NCBI GenBank assembly: GCA_017483805.1
Contig: JAFUUL010000087.1
Location: forward strand, 1 to 64,000
From: Prevotella sp.
Lineage (GTDB): Bacteria > Bacteroidota > Bacteroidia > Bacteroidales > Bacteroidaceae
Direction: 5' to 3'
DNA: 64,000 nucleotides
Shown here: positions 42,104 to 49,529 of the stretch, piece after piece
Numbering within the stretch: the first letter of the stretch is position 1
How the letters are laid out: every line of letters begins with the position of its first letter
The notes under the pieces: generated by a model
What the model was told of the DNA's origin: nothing
Database searches by the model: none
Seen by the model: only the letters and a program-made list of their open reading frames with translations
Translations under genes and position numbers: made by a program

Positions 42104-44266
42104 ATGAAAAAGATAACTCAATTCCTTGTGGCCCTCTTTGCGGCTGCTCCAGTGCTGGCAGGCCAGCAACTCAGTTTGAAAGATGTAACCGGTGCGGCTT
42201 TCCGTGCCCAGTCGATGGCTGCCGTCGAGCCGCTGGCCGATGGTGAGACTTATGCTCAGATCAGCAGCGACGGTCGGCAGATATTGACCTACGCCTTCAA
42301 GACCGGCAAGCAGATCGGCGTGCTCTTCGACGTACAGACCGTTCGTGGTGCTAAGATTGATCGCGTGGACGGCTACATCGTCAGCCCCGATGGCAAGCAC
42401 CTGCTCATCCAGACGCAGACCAAGGCCATCTATCGCCGTTCGTTCACAGCCGTCTATTACATCTATAATGTAGCCAACAACAAGATGGAGCCCCTCAGCG
42501 ATGGCGGCCCGCAGCAGACGCCTGTGTGGAGCCCCGATGGCCAGCAGGTGGCCTTCGTTCGCGAGAACAACATCTATCTGGTGAAGTTGCTCTACAACAA
42601 CGCCGAGAGCCAGTTGACCAAGGACGGCCGCCACAACGAGGTGATCAACGGCGTGCCCGACTGGGTGTGCGAGGAGGAGTTCTCCCACAATTCTGCCCTC
42701 GTCTTCACAGCCGACTCGAAGCAGGTGGTCTGGGTGCGCTACGACGAGACGCAGGTGCCCGTGCATGCTCTGCCCTTGAGCGACTATTCCTATAAGTACC
42801 CCCATCCGGGCGACCAAAATGCCCGTGTGCAGGTGATGAGTTACGACATCAAGAGTCATCAGACGCGCACCCTGCAGGTGCCTCTCGATGCCGACGGCTA
42901 TGTGCCTCGTATCAAGGCCACTAGCGACCCCACCAAGATTCTCGTCTTCACGCTCAACCGCCATCAGGACTGCCTGCGCATCTTTGCCGCCAACCCCATG
43001 TCTACCGTCTGCCAGCAGATCATAGAGGACCGCGTGGATAAGTACATCAACGAGGATGTCTTTTCCAACGCCTTCATCACTGACCGCAGCATCTTGCTGA
43101 CCAGCCAGCGCGACGGCTACAACCACATCTATCTCTACAGTCTGAACGGACAGTTGAGACGGCAGGTGACGCAGGGCAACTTCGACGTGACTGAAGTCTA
43201 CGGGCTCGACGAGACGACGGGCGATGTCTACTATGCCTCCCATGCCAACGGCCCGGCTGACGTTCGTGTCTATGTGGCCCATGCCAATGGTCGCACCGAC
43301 TGCCTCACCCCGCAGGCAGGCACCAGTTCGGCCATTTTCAGCACCAACTTCCGCTACTTCGTCTGCACCCACAGCAGCCTGAACAGCGTGCCCCGCTACA
43401 CCCTCTGCAGCAACAGCGGCAAGACGCTGGTCACGCTCATCGACAACCATGATCTTGCCTCGAAATATGCCTCTTACGATATGGGCACCAAGCAACTCTT
43501 TTCGTTTGCTACCGCCGAGGGCGTGACGCTCAACGGCTGGATGCTCCGTCCGAAGGACTTCAATCCCCAGAAGCATTATCCCGTCATTATGTATCAGTAT
43601 GGCGGCCCCGGTTCGCAGCAGGTGAGGGACAATTGGAACATCGGTATGAACGGCCAAGGAGCCATCCTCGAGCAGTATCTGGCTCAGCAGGGCTACGTGG
43701 TGGTATGTGTCGACGGTCGTGGCACGGGTGGCCGCGGGGCCGAGTTTGAGAAGTGCACCTATCTGCGACTGGGCGAACTGGAGGCTCGCGATCAGGTGGA
43801 GGCTGCCATCTGGCTGGGCCAGCAGTCCTATGTAGACAAAGACCGCATTGCCATCTGGGGCTGGAGTTACGGCGGCTGGAATACGCTCATGTCCATGTCG
43901 GAGGGACGGCCCGTCTTCCGCTGTGGCATCGCCATCGCCCCGCCCACCTGCTGGCGCTACTACGACACCGTCTATACCGAGCGCTTCATGCGCACGCCCA
44001 AGGAGAACGCCAGCGGCTACGATGACGTGTGCCCCATTGCCCGCGCCTCTAAACTGAGCGGCTCGCTGCTGCTGGTACACGGACTGGCTGACGACAACGT
44101 GCACTTCGAGAATACCGCCGAGTACGTCAAGGCCCTCGTCGATGCCGACAAGGACTTCCGCCAACTGGTCTATCCCGGCAAGAACCACAGCATCCGCGGC
44201 GGCAACACCCGCAACCATCTGTTCCGCCAGTGCATCAACTTCTTCAATGAAAACCTGAAACAATAG
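42104..44266 (+). CDS. Dipeptidyl peptidase IV (S9B)
   Basis: 720 residues with a signal peptide (FLVALFAAAPVLAGQ), so periplasmic or surface-exposed. It has the N-terminal beta-propeller with WVCEEEFSHNSALVF (the Glu pair that holds the substrate amino terminus) and the alpha/beta hydrolase domain. The catalytic triad is visible: Ser588 in GWSYGG, Asp663 in ADDNVHF and His695 in KNHSI. It releases dipeptides after proline or alanine. The GH105-DUF4861 gene follows 4 nt later and is probably co-transcribed. Confidence 0.95.
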   Translation: MKKITQFLVALFAAAPVLAGQQLSLKDVTGAAFRAQSMAAVEPLADGETYAQISSDGRQILTYAFKTGKQIGVLFDVQTVRGAKIDRVDGYIVSPDGKHLLIQTQTKAIYRRSFTAVYYIYNVANNKMEPLSDGGPQQTPVWSPDGQQVAFVRENNIYLVKLLYNNAESQLTKDGRHNEVINGVPDWVCEEEFSHNSALVFTADSKQVVWVRYDETQVPVHALPLSDYSYKYPHPGDQNARVQVMSYDIKSHQTRTLQVPLDADGYVPRIKATSDPTKILVFTLNRHQDCLRIFAANPMSTVCQQIIEDRVDKYINEDVFSNAFITDRSILLTSQRDGYNHIYLYSLNGQLRRQVTQGNFDVTEVYGLDETTGDVYYASHANGPADVRVYVAHANGRTDCLTPQAGTSSAIFSTNFRYFVCTHSSLNSVPRYTLCSNSGKTLVTLIDNHDLASKYASYDMGTKQLFSFATAEGVTLNGWMLRPKDFNPQKHYPVIMYQYGGPGSQQVRDNWNIGMNGQGAILEQYLAQQGYVVVCVDGRGTGGRGAEFEKCTYLRLGELEARDQVEAAIWLGQQSYVDKDRIAIWGWSYGGWNTLMSMSEGRPVFRCGIAIAPPTCWRYYDTVYTERFMRTPKENASGYDDVCPIARASKLSGSLLLVHGLADDNVHFENTAEYVKALVDADKDFRQLVYPGKNHSIRGGNTRNHLFRQCINFFNENLKQ

Positions 44267-44270
44267 CGAT

Positions 44271-46553
44271 ATGCGAAGACTCACCCTCCTTCTTCTGGCC
44301 CTCCTGGTCTGTGTGGCCGCTGGTGCCAAGCGTAAAAAGGCCGTCCGGCAGAAGCCGCTCACGACCATCGAGATGATTACCCGCGTGAACGACTACTGGC
44401 AGCAGCACCATCCCGCTCAGGTGCGCTCGTTCTGGGACGAGGCTGCCTACCATACGGGCAACATGGAGGCCTATCGCCTGCTGGGCCATGCCCGCTGGCT
44501 GGCCTACAGCGATGCCTGGGCCCGCCACAATCTGTGGCAGGGCGCACTGGAGAAAGATCCTGCGAAGTGGAAGTACAAGACCTACGGCGAAGGGCAGGAC
44601 TATGTGCTCTTCGGCGACTGGCAGATCTGCTTCCAGACCTATCTCGACCTCTACGAAATAGAGCGTGGCGACTACAAGATAGCCCGCGCCCTGGAGGTGA
44701 TGGACCATGAGGTGCGCCGCCCCGAGACCGACTTCTGGTGGTGGGCCGATGCGCTCTATATGGTCATGCCCGTGATGACCAAACTCTACAAGACCACGGG
44801 CGACGTGAAATATCTCGACAAACTCTACGACAACTTCCGCTGGGCCGACGCGCTGATGTACGACAGCGTGGAGCAACTCTACTACCGCGACGCCAAGTAC
44901 ATCTATCCCAAGGCGAAGACGGCCTGCGGCGGTGGCAAGAGTTTCTGGGCGCGGGGCGACGGATGGGTGCTGGCAGGACTGGCCAAGGTGCTCAGCGACA
45001 TGCCTCACGACTATGCCCATCGCGACTTCTTCCTGCTGCGCTTCCGCCAGTTGGCCGAGGGTGTGGCCCGCGTGCAGCGGCCAGGCGGCTACTGGAGCCG
45101 TTCGATGCTCTGCGAGGACGATGCTCCTGGCCCTGAGACCTCTGGCACCGCCTTCTTCACCTACGGTATGCTCTGGGGCGTCAACAACGGCTTGCTCGAC
45201 CGTGCTACCTACGAGCCCGTCATAGAGCGAGCCTGGCAGTACCTCACCACCACCGCCCTGCAGCCCGACGGCAGTGTGGGCTTCGTGCAGCCCATCGGCG
45301 AGAAGCCCGATCCCACCAAGACTGTCGATGCCCATTCGCAGGCCAACTTCGGCGTGGGTGCCTTCCTCCTGGCTGCCTGCGAGCACCTGCGCTTCGAAAG
45401 CCGTTGCGTAAGCGGTCATACTATGACCGCATACGTAGCAAATGGCTCCGACGAATACCGCGAGCAGGTGATTTCCCTGCCCGCCGACACCGTCTTCAGT
45501 CGTCTCGGCATCCCCGGCGGCCGTCAGTTCATCGTCTGCGACGTGGCCGGTCTCGAGGTGCCCTATCAGTTGACCCACGACGGCCAAGTGCTCATCCAGG
45601 CCGGTGTGCGTCCTCAGGGTACTCAGACCTTCACCATCCGTCGCGGCACGCCCAAGAACTATCCCGCCGTCTGCTACGGTCGCATCTTCCCTGAGCGCAA
45701 GGACGACTTCGCGTGGGAGAACGACCGCGGTGCCTATCGCGTTTACGGTCCTGCCTTGCAGAAGACGGGCGAGAAGAGTTACGGCCTCGATGTGTGGACG
45801 AAGAACACGCCCGAGCCTGTGCTCGACGAGCGCTATTGGGTGGAGGATGTGGTCATGATGCCTCAGGTGGAGCGCCTGCGCAAGCAGAACCGCCAGCGTG
45901 GCGACTCGCTCTACCGGCTCAACTCCTATCACCACGACCACGGCCGCGGCTCCGATGTCTATCAGGTGGGGCCCACGCTCGGCTGTGGCACGCCGGCCCT
46001 GATGGTCAGCGACCGGCTGGTCTATCCCTACTGTTTCCGCGACTACCAGATGCTCGACCTCGGCCCGCTGCGCATGACGGTGCAACTCAACTATCAGCCC
46101 GTGGCCATCGAGGGCGACAGCGTCACCGAGCATCGCATCATCTCGCTCGACAAGGGCTCAAACTTCTGCCGCATGACCGTCTGGTATGACGGCATGACCA
46201 TGCCGCAGGAACTGGCAGCCGGCATCGTGCTCCACACCGACCGTGCCTCCGATCTCGTCTTGGCGAAGGACCACCTGCACTACGTTGACCCTACGGACAA
46301 TGTGCCGGTCAACAACTGCCAGTTGTTCCTCGGCCTGCTTTTTCCTGAAGGCCTGGTGGAGACCAAGGTCGTCGAGCAGTCGGGCGTGCGCCATGCCGTG
46401 GGCATACGCGACAACTATGCTGGCGAGCCCTTCACCTACTATTTCGGTTCTGCCTGGTCGAAGTTCGACGTGCGCACCCAGGCCGAATGGCAGCAGCGCA
46501 TCGACTGGACCATGCGCAACATCCGTCAGCCGCTGCAGGTCAGCATCAAGTAG
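44271..46553 (+). CDS. GH105 unsaturated glycuronyl hydrolase fused to DUF4861
   Basis: 760 residues with a signal peptide (MRRLTLLLLALLVCVAAGA). Residues about 35-385 form a GH105/GH88-type (alpha/alpha)6 barrel: WWWADALYMVMPVMTKLYKTTGD with Asp160, GKSFWARGDGWVLAGLAKVLSDMP and DAHSQANFGVGAFLLAACEHL. Residues about 400-755 match DUF4861 (YGRIFPERKDDFAWENDRGAYRVYGPALQ, RYWVEDVVMMP, YHHDHGRGSDVYQVG). GH105 enzymes remove unsaturated uronic acids from oligosaccharides left by pectin or other lyases; the product can be converted to KDG, the substrate of kdgK-eda in this window. A strong terminator follows. Confidence 0.9.
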   Translation: MRRLTLLLLALLVCVAAGAKRKKAVRQKPLTTIEMITRVNDYWQQHHPAQVRSFWDEAAYHTGNMEAYRLLGHARWLAYSDAWARHNLWQGALEKDPAKWKYKTYGEGQDYVLFGDWQICFQTYLDLYEIERGDYKIARALEVMDHEVRRPETDFWWWADALYMVMPVMTKLYKTTGDVKYLDKLYDNFRWADALMYDSVEQLYYRDAKYIYPKAKTACGGGKSFWARGDGWVLAGLAKVLSDMPHDYAHRDFFLLRFRQLAEGVARVQRPGGYWSRSMLCEDDAPGPETSGTAFFTYGMLWGVNNGLLDRATYEPVIERAWQYLTTTALQPDGSVGFVQPIGEKPDPTKTVDAHSQANFGVGAFLLAACEHLRFESRCVSGHTMTAYVANGSDEYREQVISLPADTVFSRLGIPGGRQFIVCDVAGLEVPYQLTHDGQVLIQAGVRPQGTQTFTIRRGTPKNYPAVCYGRIFPERKDDFAWENDRGAYRVYGPALQKTGEKSYGLDVWTKNTPEPVLDERYWVEDVVMMPQVERLRKQNRQRGDSLYRLNSYHHDHGRGSDVYQVGPTLGCGTPALMVSDRLVYPYCFRDYQMLDLGPLRMTVQLNYQPVAIEGDSVTEHRIISLDKGSNFCRMTVWYDGMTMPQELAAGIVLHTDRASDLVLAKDHLHYVDPTDNVPVNNCQLFLGLLFPEGLVETKVVEQSGVRHAVGIRDNYAGEPFTYYFGSAWSKFDVRTQAEWQQRIDWTMRNIRQPLQVSIK

Positions 46554-46573
46554 CAGTAGCGTCAGACAAACGA

Positions 46574-46611
46574 AGAGAGGGCATCCCTGCATGTGGCGGG
46601 ATGCCCTCTCT
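46574..46611. terminator. Bidirectional terminator between GH105 and glyA
   Basis: AGAGAGGGCATCCC (46574-46587) pairs perfectly with GGGATGCCCTCTCT (46598-46611) across a 10-nt loop, with TTT on one side. It lies between convergent genes and can end both. Confidence 0.85.
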
Positions 46612-46636
46612 TTATGGCTTACGGGTTCCTCTTCGA

Positions 46637-47917
46637 TTAGTAGGCGAAGAGGGGATACTCCTTCATCTTCTCGTTCACGCGGGCGCGCACGCTGGCGATG
46701 ACCTGCTCGTTTTCGGGGTCGTTGAGCACTTCCTCGATCCAGGCGGCTATCTGCACCATCAGGTCTTCCTTGGCACCGCGGGTGGTGATGGCAGGCGTGC
46801 CCAGACGGATGCCGCTGGTCTGGAAGGCCGAGCGCGTGTCGAAGGGCACCATGTTCTTATTGCAGGTGATGTCGGCAGCCACCAGGGCGTTCTCGGCCAC
46901 CTTACCGGTCAGTTCGGGATACTTCGAGCGCAGGTCTACCAGCATCGAGTGGTTGTCGGTACCGCCCGAGACGATCGTGAAGCCGCGCTTCACCAGTTCG
47001 TCGGCCAGCACCTTGGCGTTCTTCTGCACCTGCTTGGCCCACTCCTTGAACTCGGGCTGCAGGGCCTCACCGAAGGCCACGGCCTTGGCAGCGATGACGT
47101 GCTCCAGCGGGCCGCCCTGCTGTCCGGGGAAGACGGCACTGTTGAGCAGGGCCGACATCATCTTCACCTCGCCCTTCGGGGTCTTCAGGCCCCAGGGGTT
47201 CTGGAAGTCCTTGCCCATCAGGATGATACCGCCGCGCGGGCCGCGCAGGGTCTTATGGGTGGTAGAGGTCACGATGTGAGCCCATTTGACGGGGTTGTCC
47301 AGCAGACCGGCGGCAATCAGGCCTGCGGGGTGGGCCATGTCGATCATCAGCAGGGCACCCACCTTGTCGGCTATCTCGCGCATACGCTTGTAGTCCCACT
47401 CACGGCTGTAGGCTGAGCCACCGCCGATGATCAGTTTGGGCTTGTGCTCCAGGGCCAGGCGCTCCATCTCGTCGTAGTCCACGCGGCCAGTCTCCTGGTT
47501 CAGGTTGTAGCCCACGGGCTTGTAGAGGATGCCGGAGGTGTTGACCAGCGAACCGTGGCTGAGGTGACCGCCGTGAGCCAGGTTCAGGCCCATGAAGGTG
47601 TCGCCCGGCTGCAGTACGGCCAGCAGCACGGCTGCGTTGGCCTGTGCGCCAGAGTGGGGCTGCACGTTGGCATACTCGGCATCGAACAGTTTGCACACGC
47701 GCTCGATGGCCAATTTCTCCACCTCGTCCACCACCTGGCAACCGCCGTAGTAGCGCTTGCCGGGATAGCCCTCGGCATACTTGTTGGTCAGGTAGGAGCC
47801 CATGGCCTCCATCACCTGGTCGCTCACGAAGTTCTCCGAAGCGATGAGTTCAATACCCTTCAACTGGCGCTGGTGCTCGCGCTCAATCAGTTCAAACACC
47901 GTGTTGTCTCTTTTCAT
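46637..47917 (-). CDS. glyA: Serine hydroxymethyltransferase
   Basis: 426 residues, standard length. It interconverts serine and glycine with tetrahydrofolate and supplies one-carbon units. The PLP lysine is Lys222 in [14 protein letters not shown]; other motifs are [34 protein letters not shown] and [13 protein letters not shown]. Promoter at 47971-47978. Monocistronic between two terminators. Confidence 0.97.
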   Translation of the reverse strand: MKRDNTVFELIEREHQRQLKGIELIASENFVSDQVMEAMGSYLTNKYAEGYPGKRYYGGCQVVDEVEKLAIERVCKLFDAEYANVQPHSGAQANAAVLLAVLQPGDTFMGLNLAHGGHLSHGSLVNTSGILYKPVGYNLNQETGRVDYDEMERLALEHKPKLIIGGGSAYSREWDYKRMREIADKVGALLMIDMAHPAGLIAAGLLDNPVKWAHIVTSTTHKTLRGPRGGIILMGKDFQNPWGLKTPKGEVKMMSALLNSAVFPGQQGGPLEHVIAAKAVAFGEALQPEFKEWAKQVQKNAKVLADELVKRGFTIVSGGTDNHSMLVDLRSKYPELTGKVAENALVAADITCNKNMVPFDTRSAFQTSGIRLGTPAITTRGAKEDLMVQIAAWIEEVLNDPENEQVIASVRARVNEKMKEYPLFAY

Positions 47918-47970
47918 TGTTTGCTTGTTATATTTGTTGGTTTAGTTTACACTCAATGCCATTGCGGCTG

Positions 47971-47978
47971 CAAAGTTA
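47971..47978 (-). promoter_or_regulatory. -7 box for glyA
   Basis: CAAAGTTA (TAACTTTG on the minus strand), 54 nt upstream of glyA. Confidence 0.7.
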
Positions 47979-48046
47979 CGAAATAAGTGAGAGAAAAAGA
48001 AAGAAAATCGTGTTTTTCTTTGCTTTTTTCCGCACATGAACAGAAA

Positions 48047-48074
48047 ATGGCTCCCGATTCGCATCGGAAGCCAT
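48047..48074 (-). terminator. Terminator after galE
   Basis: ATGGCTCCCGAT (48047-48058) pairs with ATCGGAAGCCAT (48063-48074) with one mismatch and a four-base loop. Reading out on the minus strand the next bases are TTTTCTG. Confidence 0.7.
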
Positions 48075-48137
48075 CTCAACACAAACACAAATTCAGTCTT
48101 TTTATTGACTGTTATACTAACGGTTTTTGACGCTTTA

Positions 48138-49178
48138 TCACTGGATGCCGTCCTCGCGCAGTTTCTCCTGCCAGCGCCAGGCGCTCTTCAGCACCTCGTC
48201 GGTGGGGGTGTCGGCCTTCCAGCCCAAAACCTTGTTGGCTTTGTCCACATTGCCCCAAACCTTCTCGATGTCGCCTTCGCGACGGGGGGCATACTCCCAG
48301 TTCACCTTCACGCCGGTGGCCTTCTCGAAGCCTTCCACCACTTCCAGCGTTGACAGGCCGCGGCCGGTGCCGATGTTGAAGACCTCTACGGCGTCGGTCT
48401 CAGGCTGGTCGAGCACGCGCTCCATAGCCTTCACGTGGGCCTTGGCCAGGTCGACCACGTAGATGTAGTCGCGTATGCAGGTGTGGTCGGGCGTGTTGTA
48501 GTCGTGACCGAAGATCTTCAGTTGCTTGCGGATGCCGATGGCCGTCTGCGTGACGAAGGGAATCAGGTTCATGGGCACGCCGTTGGGCAGTTCGCCGATG
48601 AGTGCGGTGGGGTGGGCGCCGATGGGGTTGAAGTAGCGCAGGATGATGCTCTTGATGGGGGCGCCGCTGTGGATGTAGTCCTGGATGATCTCCTCGTTGA
48701 TCTGCTTGGTGTTGCCGTAGGGCGAGAGGGCCTTCTGTATGGGGGCGTTCTCGGTGACGGGCAGGTTCTCCTCGGTGGGCTGTCCGTAGACGGTGCATGA
48801 ACTGGAGAAGATGATGCCCTTCACCCCATATTTGGGCATGAGTTCCAGCAGGTTGATCAGCGAGGTCAGGTTGTTGCGATAGTAGAGCAGGGGCTTCTCC
48901 ACGCTCTCGCCTACGGCCTTCGAGGCAGCGAAGTGGATGATGCCCTCTATCTTGGGGTACTTCCGGAATACGCCCTCCAGGGCCTCCAGGTCGCAGCAGT
49001 CCACCTTCTCGAATGCGGGGCGCACGCCTGTGATCTTCTCGATACCGTCTACCACGGCAGCGTTGGAGTTCGACAGATTGTCGATAATCACTACTTCATA
49101 GCCTGCCTCCTGCAGTTCTACGGTGGTGTGGCTGCCGATGAATCCGGTGCCACCAGTCACAAGGATTGTCTGTTTCAT
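48138..49178 (-). CDS. galE: UDP-glucose 4-epimerase
   Basis: 346 residues of the extended SDR family. It interconverts UDP-glucose and UDP-galactose. The NAD motif TGGTGFIGS is at 8-16, the catalytic SSSCTVYG and SPYGNTKQINEEI (YxxxK) are present, and RYFNPIGAHPTALIGE binds the sugar nucleotide. Promoter at 49228-49235. The 22-bp palindromic array starts 43 bp upstream of that promoter and could be its control region. No other gal genes are adjacent. Confidence 0.96.
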   Translation of the reverse strand: MKQTILVTGGTGFIGSHTTVELQEAGYEVVIIDNLSNSNAAVVDGIEKITGVRPAFEKVDCCDLEALEGVFRKYPKIEGIIHFAASKAVGESVEKPLLYYRNNLTSLINLLELMPKYGVKGIIFSSSCTVYGQPTEENLPVTENAPIQKALSPYGNTKQINEEIIQDYIHSGAPIKSIILRYFNPIGAHPTALIGELPNGVPMNLIPFVTQTAIGIRKQLKIFGHDYNTPDHTCIRDYIYVVDLAKAHVKAMERVLDQPETDAVEVFNIGTGRGLSTLEVVEGFEKATGVKVNWEYAPRREGDIEKVWGNVDKANKVLGWKADTPTDEVLKSAWRWQEKLREDGIQ

Positions 49179-49227
49179 TGTTCGTTGAATATGTCTTTAT
49201 AGTTTGTTAGTTTTCATTAACTGACTG

Positions 49228-49235
49228 CAAAGTTA
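49228..49235 (-). promoter_or_regulatory. -7 box for galE
   Basis: CAAAGTTA (TAACTTTG on the minus strand), 50 nt upstream of galE. Confidence 0.7.
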
Positions 49236-49277
49236 GGCATTATTTCTGAAACCGCCAAACAAAAAGGCAGAAAAAGA

Positions 49278-49368
49278 GGGGTTTGGACGAACCAAACCCT
49301 AAGTTTGGACGAAGCAAACCCTGACTTTGGACGAAGCAAACTCCAGGTTTGGACCGTCCAAACCCCTT
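49278..49368. repeat. Four tandem 22-bp palindromic repeats
   Basis: Units start at 49281, 49303, 49325 and 49347. The consensus is GTTTGGACGAAGCAAAC plus 5 nt. Each unit is close to a dyad; the last, GTTTGGACCGTCCAAAC, is a perfect 8-1-8 palindrome. The 22-bp period is about two helical turns. The array lies upstream of the galE promoter. Confidence 0.85.
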
Positions 49369-49380
49369 CGAAGGACAATT

Positions 49381-49510
49381 TGCGGCGAAGCGGCGCTTGC
49401 GGCGTAGCATTCTATAGACATATTATTTTTTATAAATATAGGCTGATAACCTAATATTATATTTTTAATAAATCTATAGAATGCTACGCCGCAAGCGCCG
49501 CTTCGCCGCA
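49381..49510. repeat. 38-bp perfect inverted repeat with AT-rich centre
   Basis: The left arm 49381-49418 and right arm 49473-49510 are perfect complements. The outer part is GC-rich, built of GCGGCG units (GCGGCGAA, GCGGCGCTT, GCGGCGTA), and the inner part ends GCATTCTATAGA. The 54-nt centre is almost all A/T. It begins 20 nt after the stop of the kinase-FKBP gene. No T-run follows it, so it is not a standard terminator. Confidence 0.9.
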
Positions 49511-49529
49511 TTTTGGTTGATGGGGGGGA

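Noticed and set aside
42029..44368. A 779-codon minus-strand frame opposite the DPP IV gene
   Set aside because: DPP IV shows signal peptide, catalytic triad and family motifs; the minus frame has none and is a shadow. The same holds for the long frames opposite GH105 (44244-46133), the kinase-FKBP gene (49590-51530) and the di-haem gene (54136-55479).
49281..49368. Possible CRISPR array
   Set aside because: The 22-bp units are directly adjacent with no spacers, are only four and vary internally; no cas genes are near.
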